Assembly (NCBI GenBank): GCA_020247545.1
Contig: JADCIX010000011.1
Coordinates: 1-64,000 of the forward strand
Reading direction: 5' to 3'
Length of the DNA stretch: 64,000 nucleotides
Origin: Rhodocyclaceae bacterium
GTDB taxonomy: Bacteria; Pseudomonadota; Gammaproteobacteria; Burkholderiales; Usitatibacteraceae
The position numbers were made by a program, and so were the translations under genes. Positions 35,422 to 45,236 of the stretch are shown here, one piece after another. Position 1 is the first letter of the stretch; every line of letters begins with the position of its first letter. A model generated the notes under the pieces. The model did no database searches, had not been told where the DNA came from, and saw nothing but the letters and a program-made list of their open reading frames with translations.

Positions 35422-36255
35422 TTACTTCGCCGGCTTGACGAAACGAATCGTGAAGCGATCCGACTCACCGATTTCCAAATACTTTGCGCGGTCTTTTTCG
35501 CCTTCAGTCAGCGTCGGCGGCAATGTCCAGACGCCATTTGGATAGTCTTTTGCGTCTTTCGCGTTATTGTTGACATCACTTTTGGCATCGAGCCTAAAGC
35601 CGGCGGCCAGCGCTCGCTTGATGGTGTATTCCTCGGTGACATAACCCGAATCGATCATCACCTTTAGCGTTGATCCCGGCTTAGCGCGATGGTCAACCAC
35701 ACCCAATACCCCTCCCGGCTTCAACATATCAAAGAAGGCGCGCATGTAGACATCCACCAGATCGGGATTGATCAGGTTGTGGATATTACGGAAGGTGAGA
35801 ACGAAGTCAGCGCTGCCGGGTGCGACCCCCTCGACCGTAGGTACAAATCCAGCGTTTGGTGATGCGGTAATTTTTGCCAGCTTCGCTTTGTCGTAGAGCG
35901 CCGGTTTGGCGGCCATTCGCTCTTCATGCGACTTGATGCCACGTTCGGCGGTCGCCGGCCAAAGCGCGACGTAAGTGCCGCTTTCACGAAGATAGGGGGC
36001 GAGCACCTCGGTATACCAGCCGCCACCGGGGAGGACCTCAACTACATTGGAGTTTGGCTTGACACCAAAAAACTCCAGTGTCGCCTTAGGGTTGCGGTAC
36101 TTGTCCCGCGCCTTGTTTGCCTCCGAGCGATGTTCACCAGCGAGGACTTTGTCCATCCTAGCGGAATCTGCAAACGCTTGTGTTGCATACAACGGTGCTG
36201 CCGCAACACATGCCACTGCGACAAGCGTGCGGAACGATAGAGAGGAGAAACACAT
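35422..36255 (-). CDS. Exported class I SAM-dependent methyltransferase-like protein
   Basis: A 277-residue protein with a cleavable signal peptide (LVAVACVAAAPLYATQAFA, cut after AFA near residue 30). The mature part resembles predicted methyltransferases: SNVVEVLPGGGWYTEVLAPYL corresponds to motif I (ExxPGGG) and FDMLKPGGVLGVVDH to the post-IV region. A secreted SAM enzyme is odd because SAM is cytoplasmic; this known family of exported proteins may have another role. ATG 36255 is chosen because the upstream extension is not signal-like and because GAGGAGA lies close upstream on the same strand. Confidence 0.8.
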   Translation of the reverse strand: MCFSSLSFRTLVAVACVAAAPLYATQAFADSARMDKVLAGEHRSEANKARDKYRNPKATLEFFGVKPNSNVVEVLPGGGWYTEVLAPYLRESGTYVALWPATAERGIKSHEERMAAKPALYDKAKLAKITASPNAGFVPTVEGVAPGSADFVLTFRNIHNLINPDLVDVYMRAFFDMLKPGGVLGVVDHRAKPGSTLKVMIDSGYVTEEYTIKRALAAGFRLDAKSDVNNNAKDAKDYPNGVWTLPPTLTEGEKDRAKYLEIGESDRFTIRFVKPAK

Positions 36256-36525
36256 AGGGGTCTCGAACTGGTTGGTTAAGGGAGTCCGTAGTTTATCGAC
36301 TCTCGCGAAGCCGTGCCGCACAAATCGTCGCCCCTCACCAAAACCGTCGCCGAGCACACCACAAAAAGTGTAAATCGTCAGATTTCCGACGGGCCGCAGC
36401 AGACGGCCACCAAACACGGACGACGCGGACAAGTGACGATTGGTGCGCTACAGAAAGGGCGATATTGACCGCATCCGGACCTTCGGCGGTTGTCATTGCA
36501 ACTCGGGCGCTGGTATCGTGCGGGC

Positions 36526-37611
36526 ATGACGTTCTTCTCCACGCTCTTCTCCAACGCCCTGACAGACACCAAGCGGATCTTTAGCTGGCGCCGACTTCGT
36601 GTGATGTTGATGACGAGCTTCATCTTGACTCTGCTGTTCTCGTTGACTTGGCAAACCAGCCACTTCATCTTGATCGGGCGACTGTTGCTCACTGGCACGG
36701 TTTTACTTCTCACGTTTGGCTTGTTTGAAACGTGGCCGCGCCGTCTGCCGCGCTGGGTTGCACGCTGGGCGCTACAAGTTGCCGCCGTCGCGTTTGTTGT
36801 GCCGTTCGTAACAGCATTTGGCTACAGCATCACAACCTTGGATTTACCGACACCCTGGTGGCGCGACCCGACGCGACTTGAAGGCTTCGCGGTGTTTACT
36901 TTCTTGGGAATGCTTCTCTCACCTTGGATGGCGGTTACCGCGCTGTTAAATCAAATCAAAGAAGCAGCACACAAACAAGCGCTAACCTTTGAACTTGAGC
37001 GTAGTGAATTTGAACGCCAAGCGGTCAACGCGCGGTTAAGGCTGTTACAAGCGCAAGTGGAGCCACATTTTTTGTTCAACACGCTGGCGAATGTACGCGA
37101 GCTTGTTGTGACCGGCTCGCCACGGGCAGCAACCGTGCTCGATAGTTTGATTGCATACTTGCGCGCTGCTGTGCCGCGTTTGAATAACCCGCTCGCCACC
37201 ATGGGCCAAGAACTTGAACTGGTTCGCGCCTATCTTGAAGTAATGCATACGCGTATGCCCGATCGCCTTCAATTCACGTTGTGTGCAGATGAAGACGCAA
37301 AACAAGTTACCTGTCCGCCCATGACTCTGTTGACCTTGGTTGAAAACGCGATGCGCCACGGCATTGATCCCGCAGAAGATGGTGGGCGTATTGACGTTCG
37401 TGTCTCAGTTGCGGGTGGGCGCTGCGTTGGCGAAGTCATCGACACTGGGCTGGGCCTCGCCAGTGGCAGCGAAAGTTTGGGTACCGGACTGGCGAATCTT
37501 CGCGAACGATTACAACTCGCTTTTAATGGGGATGCGACAGTGGATCTGACAAGTATTAAGCCGCGCGGCACGGTCGCGACGATTAACTTTCCAGCTGCGG
37601 TGACTGTGTGA
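36526..37611 (+). CDS. LytS/AlgZ-type sensor histidine kinase
   Basis: A 361-residue kinase with four hydrophobic helices in the first 155 residues, then a His_kinase domain with the phospho-acceptor motif EPHFLFNTLANV and a HATPase with LVENAMRHGI and DTGLGL..GTGLANLRERL. This is the LytS/AlgZ/YehU group that pairs with LytTR regulators, which is exactly what follows (37658). The open frame runs back to a TTG at 36490, but ATG 36526 starts a typical membrane protein. Confidence 0.9.
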   Translation: MTFFSTLFSNALTDTKRIFSWRRLRVMLMTSFILTLLFSLTWQTSHFILIGRLLLTGTVLLLTFGLFETWPRRLPRWVARWALQVAAVAFVVPFVTAFGYSITTLDLPTPWWRDPTRLEGFAVFTFLGMLLSPWMAVTALLNQIKEAAHKQALTFELERSEFERQAVNARLRLLQAQVEPHFLFNTLANVRELVVTGSPRAATVLDSLIAYLRAAVPRLNNPLATMGQELELVRAYLEVMHTRMPDRLQFTLCADEDAKQVTCPPMTLLTLVENAMRHGIDPAEDGGRIDVRVSVAGGRCVGEVIDTGLGLASGSESLGTGLANLRERLQLAFNGDATVDLTSIKPRGTVATINFPAAVTV

Positions 37612-37657
37612 TGCCATCAGTCATGCGTGGACTTCCGCGGGCAGTAGGAGTGAAAAC

Positions 37658-38431
37658 ATGCCAACAGCCCTGATCGCCGACGACGAACCACTGCTACGTG
37701 AATCGCTCACGCGCTTACTTGCTCAAATCTGGCCGGAGTTGTCGGTCGTGGCGAGTGTGCGTAATGGTCGCCTGGCGGTTGAGAGTTTTGAAGCGTTGCG
37801 TCCTGACATTTGTTTTCTTGACGTCCACATGCCCGGCCTGTCTGGCATTGAGGCGGCGCGCTTTATCGGCCGGCGGGCGCACATCGTTTTTGTGACGGCC
37901 TTCGACAAATACGCGGTACAGGCGTTTGACCAAGGGGCTCTGGATTACCTTGTGAAACCGGTTGAACAGGCGCGCTTGGCCGATACTGTGTCCCGTTTAA
38001 AGAGCCGCATCTTGGCGGCCCAACAAATTCCGGATACGGAAGCCCTGCTCGACCAACTTGCGTCGCGCATTTTCAAGAGCGCGCCGGCCACTCATCTGCG
38101 ATGGTTACGCGTCTCAGTCGGCCAATCCCTGCGGCTAGTCTCCGTCGATGAAATAGACTTTCTGCGGTCTGAGGACAAGTACACACTGGTAGCGTGGCAC
38201 GACCCGACCGGCCGGCCCTGTGATGGTTTGATTCGCACCCCGCTAAAAGAACTGATCGTGCAACTCGATCCAGCGCACTTTACGCAGGTGCATCGATCAG
38301 TCGTGGTAAATCTCAGGGCGATCAACGAAGTTCAGCGCGGACAAAATGAAACCGCTAATATCCACCTCAAGCACCGTAGTGATGTGCTGCCGGTGAGCAG
38401 AACCTTCCTGCACCAGTTCAGGATGATGTAA
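37658..38431 (+). CDS. LytTR-family response regulator
   Basis: A 257-residue regulator. Receiver domain residues 1-120 with acidic pair DDE near 8-10, phospho-acceptor Asp in FLDVHMPG (about 55) and Lys in YLVKPVE. The C-terminal LytTR DNA-binding domain covers about 145-255 (FLRSEDKYTLVAW and FTQVHRSVVVNL). It forms a two-component pair with the kinase ending 46 bases upstream. The rhodanese gene 156 bases downstream on the same strand may be a target. Confidence 0.93.
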   Translation: MPTALIADDEPLLRESLTRLLAQIWPELSVVASVRNGRLAVESFEALRPDICFLDVHMPGLSGIEAARFIGRRAHIVFVTAFDKYAVQAFDQGALDYLVKPVEQARLADTVSRLKSRILAAQQIPDTEALLDQLASRIFKSAPATHLRWLRVSVGQSLRLVSVDEIDFLRSEDKYTLVAWHDPTGRPCDGLIRTPLKELIVQLDPAHFTQVHRSVVVNLRAINEVQRGQNETANIHLKHRSDVLPVSRTFLHQFRMM

Positions 38432-38587
38432 CGCGGTGTAATTCAGGTCGTGGCTGGTCGGCCTATGTCGTGCTTCATCTTCGGCGGTCGTGGTTTGTCA
38501 CCTCGCTCTTGCCCGGGCTTCGCGGGCGCGTAAAAGTCGGCTCCTCGCGCGTACGTACACACGACGGCGCTATCGAAGGAGATCGAA

Positions 38588-40234
38588 ATGACAAACTTTT
38601 TTCGCGACTGGACGCGATCACTGAGCGCGGTCTGCGCTTTGCTGCTGATGGCCACGATGCCTGCTGTTGTCTCGGCTGTTACCGCTGCCGTTGCCCCAAC
38701 TGGTCCGCTAGTAACAAAAACATGGCTGGAGGCGGAACGCAACAAGGGCGACATATTGTTGATTGATGCCTCACCTGCTCAGCTGTACGCGGCAGGCCAC
38801 ATCAGCGGTGCGATCAACGTAGACGTGTTTAGCTTCGGTGGCCGCAACCTTTCTCCCGCAGAAATGGAACCCCTTTTGCAGTCGTGGGGGACGAGTACCG
38901 ACAAACGCATCGTGGTTTACGATCAGGGCGGCGCGATCATGGCGACCAGTCTGTTCTACGATCTTCACTACTACGGCTTCCCGCTTGCAAACCTATTTGT
39001 CCTTGATGGTGGCCTAGCCAAATGGCAAGCGCAGGGTGGCGCGGTCACAAAGGAAGTCCCTCCTGCGCCGCCGCGCGGCAACTTTCGTGTCGCCAAGGTG
39101 CGCGACGAGATGCGCGTCCGGTTACCGGAATTTATGACCGCCTCGGGTGACCCCAAAAACAACGCGCTGGTCGATGCGCTCGATGTCAGTTATCACGTCG
39201 GTGCCACCAAGTTTTTTGATCGTGCCGGTCATATTCCTAACGCCATCTCGCTGCCGTCGGAAGAGCTTTTCAACGCCGACAAAACATTTAAGTCGCCGAC
39301 CGATATCAAACGGATGCTCGACTATCTGGGCATCAAGCCGGAGCAACAAATCCTCAGCCATTGCGGCGGCGGGATGGCGGCGAGTGTCCCCTTCTTTGCG
39401 ATGAAGTTTATGCTGGGATATCCGAATGTGAAGCTCTACAAGGAGTCGCAACTGGAATGGCTCAAAGACGAACGTGGTTTACCGTTTTGGACCTACGCAA
39501 GACCAAACTTGGTTCGCGACAAACAATGGGTCGACGGCTGGAACGCGCAGATGTTACGGGCGTTTGGTGTCTCTAAGTTCAGCATCATCGACATCCGTTC
39601 CGCCGAGTCATTTCAACGCGGCCATATCCCATTTGCACGCAACATACCTGCCGAAAACTTCAAAGCACATTTGGATAAGCCCGAAAAACTTGCGGCGCTG
39701 CTGGGGGCGGCTGGTGTTGATATCACACAGGAGGTCGTGGTCGTGTCCGATGGCGGCCTGAATGCTGAAGCGGCGCTTGCATTCTTGACGTTAGAAAAAA
39801 TGGGGCAGAAGAAGGTGTCTTTGTTGTTCAGCTCCATGGACGATTGGGGTCTGGGTGGTTTACCCCTCACAAAAGCTGTAAAGCCAGCTTCGGCGACGGG
39901 AAGTGCCGCTTACAAAGCTGCGGTCAGGTCTGATGTGCTGATCGACTACGCCGCCACAGCAAAGGGCGCTTTCCCGAGAATTTATATTGCTTCCGGCAAT
40001 ACGCCATTGCGGGACGCCGCCGACGGCAAAGTCATTCACGTCCCCCACACATCTCTTCTAAATGCCGACCGCACACCAAAACCCGCGAAGGAGATATGGG
40101 TGCTACTCGAGAAGGCGGGGATACCGCGGTACGCAGAAATTGTATTTGTTGGCGACGATACCGGTGAAGCTGCGGCGAATTACTTCATCTTCAAACTAAT
40201 GGGATATCCGGACGTCAAAGTTCGCGCTTCATAG
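38588..40234 (+). CDS. Exported four-domain rhodanese (sulfurtransferase)
   Basis: A 548-residue periplasmic protein with a signal peptide ending near VSA (residue 30). Four rhodanese modules can be placed by their active-loop positions: YDQGG (111-115), SHCGGG (257-262, Cys259), VSDGG (386-390) and VGDDTG (521-526). Only the second has the catalytic Cys; the others have Asp in its place and are probably structural or binding domains. HxxxA-type entries AGHISGAINV, AGHIPNAISL and RGHIPFARNI mark domains 1-3. Tandem rhodaneses move sulphane sulphur from thiosulphate or similar donors. It is downstream of a LytS/LytR pair. A GAAGGAGA ribosome site precedes the ATG. Confidence 0.9.
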   Translation: MTNFFRDWTRSLSAVCALLLMATMPAVVSAVTAAVAPTGPLVTKTWLEAERNKGDILLIDASPAQLYAAGHISGAINVDVFSFGGRNLSPAEMEPLLQSWGTSTDKRIVVYDQGGAIMATSLFYDLHYYGFPLANLFVLDGGLAKWQAQGGAVTKEVPPAPPRGNFRVAKVRDEMRVRLPEFMTASGDPKNNALVDALDVSYHVGATKFFDRAGHIPNAISLPSEELFNADKTFKSPTDIKRMLDYLGIKPEQQILSHCGGGMAASVPFFAMKFMLGYPNVKLYKESQLEWLKDERGLPFWTYARPNLVRDKQWVDGWNAQMLRAFGVSKFSIIDIRSAESFQRGHIPFARNIPAENFKAHLDKPEKLAALLGAAGVDITQEVVVVSDGGLNAEAALAFLTLEKMGQKKVSLLFSSMDDWGLGGLPLTKAVKPASATGSAAYKAAVRSDVLIDYAATAKGAFPRIYIASGNTPLRDAADGKVIHVPHTSLLNADRTPKPAKEIWVLLEKAGIPRYAEIVFVGDDTGEAAANYFIFKLMGYPDVKVRAS

Positions 40235-40285
40235 CCCAAAAACGCCACGGGCAAGCAGCGGCAAAACTCGCCATTCCGCAGGCGT

Positions 40286-40317
40286 CTTCGAGCACTTTTG
40301 CGTGAAGATGCCCGTCT
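40286..40317. repeat. Diverged palindrome of the GACGGGC family; possible terminator
   Basis: GGCGTCTTC and GAAGATGCC form a stem (one wobble pair) with inner GCA/TGC, between the convergent rhodanese and peptidase genes. On the minus strand it reads GACGGGCATCTTCACG, which matches the left arm of the palindrome at 22693-22707 and the word at 28223-28238. Confidence 0.5.
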
Positions 40318-42370
40318 ATCGGCGAGTTTTCGTTTTCTTCTTCGACTTCTTCGGCGCGTGAGCCTCCAACCAAGCAAACACTTCGCCGTACCACTGCTTG
40401 GCATTGGGTGCCTTTAGGACCCAATGGTTTTCATCAGCAAACCAAAGCAAGCGCGCCGGGACACCGCGCGCCTTTAAGGTGTTGTAGTACGCCAGCCCGT
40501 TGTGGTCAGGGACACGATAGTCGAGCGCGCCGTGAGTGATGAGTGTCGGCGTCTGCATGTTTGCGGCGAAAGTGATCGGGCTTTGCGCAGCAACTTTTGC
40601 CAGGTCTTGCCAGTAGGTCGCATGTAGATCACAGAATCGCTGTGTGTAAGAGTCCGCACTCCAAGTCGCTGCGCGGTCGTAGACCCCGGCGTGACAAACG
40701 TAGGCACGATACCGCGACGGTGCAACGTGGCCATTCATCCACGCCACCATAAACCCGCCATAACTGCCGCCGCTCGCATAGACACGGCTGCGATCCGCCC
40801 ACTTTTGCGCAAGGATCCAATCGGTGCCGGCTTCGATATCGATCAACTCCAGCTCACCCATCCGCCCCATGATGCTGTCGCGGAATGCATGACCAAAACC
40901 ACTCGAGCCGTGGTAATTCACCATCGCCACCACGTGGCCGTGGCTGGCGAGCAAGTGCGGATTCCAACGGTAGCCGAACGTGTCGCCAGACGCTGCATAT
41001 GGCCCGCCGTGGATCACTTGCAGCACCGCGTGTTTTTTGTCGCGTTTGAAATTTGTTGGAAACACCAGCCACATTTGTACGTCGTCGCCCAACGCCCCGC
41101 GCACACGTACTTCTTCAACGTGGCCCAACTTCACCATCGCTAGCAAGTCGTCGTTAAAACGCTCAAGCCTGCGCGCGTGAATTACTTCGTCTTCTTCGTT
41201 GCCAAGATGCGCAGCGTAAACTCCCACCGGATGGTTGATGCTGTCGGTCGCCGTAGCCAACACATCTTCGCCACGCGGTCCGGCCAGATCAAAACTCTGT
41301 GTCCAGCCACCTTGCCAAACCAGTTCAGGCGCGGCTTTGGCAAGATGTCGCCGCCAGACGTGGCATCGCCCCTGATCCTCCGCCAAAAAGTAAACGGTAT
41401 CGCCCGCAGCCGACCATCGCAGCGGCCCGCTCACATCTCGATCCCACGCTGCGTCCAGTGTCTTCCAGCGCTTGCGGTTACTGATGATCGCGAGTTGCCC
41501 GAGCATGGTGTGTTTAGGTGTCTGCGGCGTGGCGATAACGGCGATTTGCGCGCCATTCGGGCTGTAGCGGGGATTGGCAACATCCCACTTCGGCTCATCA
41601 AGTATCGGCACCACTCTGCGTGTGGCAACGTTAAGTTCAAACAACGCGTGTGGATTACTTGCACGTCTTTCCACTTTCGCATCGTGCATAAACACAATGC
41701 GTTTTCCGTCGGGGCTGATATCAAACATTTCCGCACTCAACTCCGCGCGCGGCAATTCGTAGTTCGTGCCTTCGAATAGATCGACGGTCTTGCCAGTCTC
41801 GATATTGACGCGCAACAGATGGACGGCGCGATCCATCGGCAGATTGTGATCCCAATAGCGGTAGTAGCCTTCGCTGGTGGCGTATCCGGATTCTTTGCGT
41901 TCCGCGAATGCCCGATGTTGTTTGTTCTGCGCGTCGAGACCCTTTAGTTGCGGCCAGACCCAGGCTAAACAGACGATGTGTTTGCCATCCGGCATCCACT
42001 TAAACGCCTCTACCCCGGCGGCAATATCGCTTACTCGTGTCGCCTCTCCACCATCAGTTGCAATCACATAGAGCTGCGCGTTTGTATCTACCTTTCCAGC
42101 CGACTCACGTTTAGCAATAAAGGCAACACGATCACCCCGAGGTGACCACGCCGCTTGCCGATCTCGATCGCCACAGCTGGTTAATTGACGCGGCGCGCCG
42201 CCGAGTGTTGAGAGCAACCACAATTGACTTGAAGTTTTGTTGCTGGCTTGGTCATAACAAGTTCGCGAGCAAACCACTTGGCTGCCGTCAGGTGAAAGTG
42301 CGGGATTGGCGAGTCGTTCAATCTCCCAAAGTGAGTCAATCGTAAGTGGCTTGGCGTTTGGCTTGGACAT
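40316..42370 (-). CDS. S9 family prolyl oligopeptidase-like peptidase
   Basis: A 684-residue serine peptidase. Residues 1-400 form a WD40-like beta-propeller with repeated PDGK/SPNG turns; the alpha/beta-hydrolase domain follows with nucleophile Ser536 in GGSYGGF, Asp617 in GALDYRV and His649 in DENHW. This is the acylaminoacyl-peptidase/DPP IV-like S9 group. There is no signal peptide, so it is probably cytoplasmic. The C-terminus is a short Lys-rich tail (KKSKKKTKTRR). It is convergent with the rhodanese gene and divergent from the propeller protein at 42498. Confidence 0.93.
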   Translation of the reverse strand: MSKPNAKPLTIDSLWEIERLANPALSPDGSQVVCSRTCYDQASNKTSSQLWLLSTLGGAPRQLTSCGDRDRQAAWSPRGDRVAFIAKRESAGKVDTNAQLYVIATDGGEATRVSDIAAGVEAFKWMPDGKHIVCLAWVWPQLKGLDAQNKQHRAFAERKESGYATSEGYYRYWDHNLPMDRAVHLLRVNIETGKTVDLFEGTNYELPRAELSAEMFDISPDGKRIVFMHDAKVERRASNPHALFELNVATRRVVPILDEPKWDVANPRYSPNGAQIAVIATPQTPKHTMLGQLAIISNRKRWKTLDAAWDRDVSGPLRWSAAGDTVYFLAEDQGRCHVWRRHLAKAAPELVWQGGWTQSFDLAGPRGEDVLATATDSINHPVGVYAAHLGNEEDEVIHARRLERFNDDLLAMVKLGHVEEVRVRGALGDDVQMWLVFPTNFKRDKKHAVLQVIHGGPYAASGDTFGYRWNPHLLASHGHVVAMVNYHGSSGFGHAFRDSIMGRMGELELIDIEAGTDWILAQKWADRSRVYASGGSYGGFMVAWMNGHVAPSRYRAYVCHAGVYDRAATWSADSYTQRFCDLHATYWQDLAKVAAQSPITFAANMQTPTLITHGALDYRVPDHNGLAYYNTLKARGVPARLLWFADENHWVLKAPNAKQWYGEVFAWLEAHAPKKSKKKTKTRR

Positions 42371-42497
42371 GAGAAGGTGAAGATGATGTTTGAGCTTTCA
42401 TTAGAACCGAAACTTCCTGCTTTTTGATAGACGTGCAATTGGCGCGTAACGAGCAAGCTTGCGGCAGAATAGTCCCCTGCGCTCCATGGAGAAAACC

Positions 42498-43514
42498 GTG
42501 CCGACTAATTGCCTTGTTACCACCCGCCACATATTGTTCACAACCTTGTTGTGCTGCGCCACGTTTGCACTTGCCTCGACTCCGGCACGGCTCATCGTCC
42601 TGAACAAAAACGAAGCCACCGCGGCCATTGTTGATCCCGTATCACTCAAGGTATTGGCACGGGTGCCGACGGGAGAAGGCCCGTACGAAGCGGCGGTTTC
42701 GGCTGATGGCAAGTTGGTGGTGGTAGCCAACTACGGCGCACAGACGCCGGGAAATTCACTTTCCATCATTGATATTGATGGCGCTCGCGAAGTCCGCCGT
42801 CACGATCTTGGTGCACTGACAAGGCCCCACGGCATTCAGCTACACAACGGGAAGGTGTATTTCACCTCCGAATTGACCCGCACGGTCGCGCGTTATGACA
42901 TTGCAACCGACAAGATTGACTGGTTGATGGGAACCGGCTCCTCCCTCGGTCATATGTTGGTCATTTCAGCCGACGGCAAATGGTTGTACACAAGCAACAT
43001 CGGCTCGGACAACGTCAGCGCGATACGGCTCGATGGTCCGCCGATCCCGAGTGCGATCAAACAAATCGCGGTGAATGGCCGCCCCGAGGCGATCGATGTT
43101 TCCCCGGACGGTGCCGAGCTATGGGTCGGGCACATTTCCGACGGCACAATTGCTGTGGTCGATACCGCAACACATACCGTAAAGGAGTCTTTCAAGGTTG
43201 GCGTGGGTCTCAATCGACTGAAGTTCAGCCCTGATGGCAAACGTGTGGTTGTGTCCGATCCTCGCGGCGGCGAGTCGGGAGAAATCATCGTGGTGGACGT
43301 TGCCACACGCAAGATCGTTCAGCGAATCGGCACACCGGGCGTACCTCTCGGCATTCAATTTGCACCAGACGGCAAACGCGCTTTCTTCTCGCGCAATCAA
43401 GCCAAACGTGTGGAAGTGCTAGATATGGAAAAACTCGCCATCACGGCTTCTATCGAGACTGGTGATGGTCCCGATGGGCTGGCGTGGCGTCACGCGGTAG
43501 CAGACGGCAAGTAG
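42498..43514 (+). CDS. YncE-like YVTN beta-propeller protein, exported
   Basis: A 338-residue periplasmic beta-propeller with a signal peptide (LFTTLLCCATFALAS). Repeats contain VSADGK, VSPDGAE and FSPDGKRV, with IDIDG/VDTATHTV strands typical of YVTN/YncE family proteins. Such proteins are often linked to redox or metal binding; no cofactor motif is seen. GTG 42498 is preferred because GGAG lies 6 bases before it; an in-frame ATG 42486 (twelve bases upstream) is an alternative. Confidence 0.82.
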   Translation: MPTNCLVTTRHILFTTLLCCATFALASTPARLIVLNKNEATAAIVDPVSLKVLARVPTGEGPYEAAVSADGKLVVVANYGAQTPGNSLSIIDIDGAREVRRHDLGALTRPHGIQLHNGKVYFTSELTRTVARYDIATDKIDWLMGTGSSLGHMLVISADGKWLYTSNIGSDNVSAIRLDGPPIPSAIKQIAVNGRPEAIDVSPDGAELWVGHISDGTIAVVDTATHTVKESFKVGVGLNRLKFSPDGKRVVVSDPRGGESGEIIVVDVATRKIVQRIGTPGVPLGIQFAPDGKRAFFSRNQAKRVEVLDMEKLAITASIETGDGPDGLAWRHAVADGK

Positions 43515-43617
43515 TCCTGAACCGCAGCGATACTGAAGATACAAACACGGCGCGCCTCGACAGCCACTAAAAATCGAGCTGCTATACTTCGCGCCCCTTG
43601 TCATTCGGCGCCCGCCA

Positions 43618-44913
43618 ATGTCCGTCCACTCTGCCCCCTGTTGTGCCATCGACTTCGGCACGTCCAATTCGGCAGTCGCCATACCCGACGGCGCTGGTTC
43701 AATCGAACTCGTGCCGGTCGAGGGTTCGGCACTGGCGATGCCGACCGCGGTTTTCTACAGCGCTGAAGATGGCTCACGCTTGTTTGGTCGGGCCGCCGTA
43801 CAAGCGTATGTCGACGGCTATGAGGGTCGCCTAATGCGCTCCATTAAGAGCATCCTCGGTTCGGATTTGATGGATCGCACCACGGAGGTCGGGCTCGGCG
43901 TAAGTGTGAAGTACATCGACGTGGTGATCGCATATGTGCGCGAACTAAAGCACCAGGCGGAGCAACACGTGGGTGGCAAGATTGCGCAGGTCGTGATCGG
44001 CCGGCCGGTGTTTTTTGTTGACGGTGACAATGCGCGCGACAAACTCGCCCAACAGACCTTGGCAAGCGCCGCGCAGGCGGTCGGGTTCAGTGATGTTACT
44101 TTTCAATATGAGCCGATCGCGGCCGCGCTGGATTTTGAGCAGACGATCGACAAAGAGACGCTGGTGCTCGTTGCAGATATCGGTGGCGGCACATCGGACT
44201 TTTCTGTCGTCCGTGTTGGCCCCCTGCAGCGCACACAGACCGAACGCGCGTCAGACATTCTTGCCAACCACGGCGTTCACGTAGCCGGAACAGATTTTGA
44301 TCGCGAAGTGAATGTGGCGGCCATCATGCCGAAACTCGGTCTTGGTTCGGCAACGCGTGCAAAGTTAGGCAACGCGACGAGCGGTCCGTCGCGCGTGCCG
44401 AGTGCGACCTATTTCGATCTTGCCACCTGGCACCTCATCAACACCGTCTACACCCCCAACCGCCTCATCGAATTGCGGCAGATGGTGAGTATGTTCGCCG
44501 ACAGCGCTCTGCATCGACGGCTAATGACCGTCGTTGAAAAACGTCTCGGTCACGAGCTAGCCGCAAAAGCGGAAGCGGCGAAAATTGACGTCGCCCAAAC
44601 TGGAATTGCTGAGATCGATTTGGCGGCGGTCGAAGAAAACTTGTCTGCCCACTTTGATGCAGACCAACAACGCGCTGCCCTCGCCGCTGAAATGACAAAA
44701 ATTGTCGCGGCAGCCAGCGAGACATTACGTCTTGCCGGCTTGCGACCCGAGGCAATCGGCGCGCTCTATTTCACCGGCGGCTCTACTGGCTTTGGCGCCC
44801 TCACCGACGCGATTGCTGCGGTTGTCCCGGCGGCTAGTCGTGTCACAGGTGATCGGTTTTCAAGTGTCGTGAGTGGCCTCGGCATTCACGCAAGCCGTCA
44901 CTTCGCCGCATAA
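43618..44913 (+). CDS. Hsp70-family ATPase, YegD-like
   Basis: A 431-residue Hsp70/actin-fold protein that lacks most of the substrate-binding domain. IDFGTSNSAVAI (phosphate 1 motif), VFYSAEDGS, FQYEPIAAALDFE and VADIGGGTSDFSVV (phosphate 2), and ALYFTGGSTGF (adenosine motif) are clear. It matches YegD-like putative chaperones, whose client is not known. It lies 103 bases after the propeller gene on the same strand. The start ATG 43618 leads straight into the fold. Confidence 0.92.
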   Translation: MSVHSAPCCAIDFGTSNSAVAIPDGAGSIELVPVEGSALAMPTAVFYSAEDGSRLFGRAAVQAYVDGYEGRLMRSIKSILGSDLMDRTTEVGLGVSVKYIDVVIAYVRELKHQAEQHVGGKIAQVVIGRPVFFVDGDNARDKLAQQTLASAAQAVGFSDVTFQYEPIAAALDFEQTIDKETLVLVADIGGGTSDFSVVRVGPLQRTQTERASDILANHGVHVAGTDFDREVNVAAIMPKLGLGSATRAKLGNATSGPSRVPSATYFDLATWHLINTVYTPNRLIELRQMVSMFADSALHRRLMTVVEKRLGHELAAKAEAAKIDVAQTGIAEIDLAAVEENLSAHFDADQQRAALAAEMTKIVAAASETLRLAGLRPEAIGALYFTGGSTGFGALTDAIAAVVPAASRVTGDRFSSVVSGLGIHASRHFAA

Positions 44914-44930
44914 AGACGCTCAAATCTTTG

Positions 44931-45236
44931 TTACTTGGTGGTGACCTGCACCAACCACTGTCCAGACGGGCAACGGGATGCTTTTTTGGGCGCTTCACTT
45001 ACCGAGCTTTGCGCAACACGGCTGGTGACGGTATTGTCCCGACAGGCTTCGGCGGCTGTAGGCGCCCAATTACACACGAGGTCGGTGCCGGCGGTGTAGA
45101 GCCGCTCTTGGTGACAATACTTGGTAGCAGCGGTATCTGCCTTTGACGTGGTACTCGGATTTGCCATTGCCGAACTAACAACGAGTGTGGCGGCTAGGGT
45201 TGCTGCAAAAATGGTTACGATAACAAGTGATTTCAT
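44931..45236 (-). CDS. Small exported Cys-containing protein
   Basis: A 101-residue secreted protein: signal peptide LVIVTIFAATLAATLVVSSAMA (cut near residue 25), then a mature part with four Cys (ATKYCHQE, LVCNWA, EACRDN, SRCPSG) that could form two disulphides. No family is recognised. ATG 45236 has a GGAG ribosome site. It converges with the Hsp70-like gene 17 bases away. Confidence 0.75.
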   Translation of the reverse strand: MKSLVIVTIFAATLAATLVVSSAMANPSTTSKADTAATKYCHQERLYTAGTDLVCNWAPTAAEACRDNTVTSRVAQSSVSEAPKKASRCPSGQWLVQVTTK

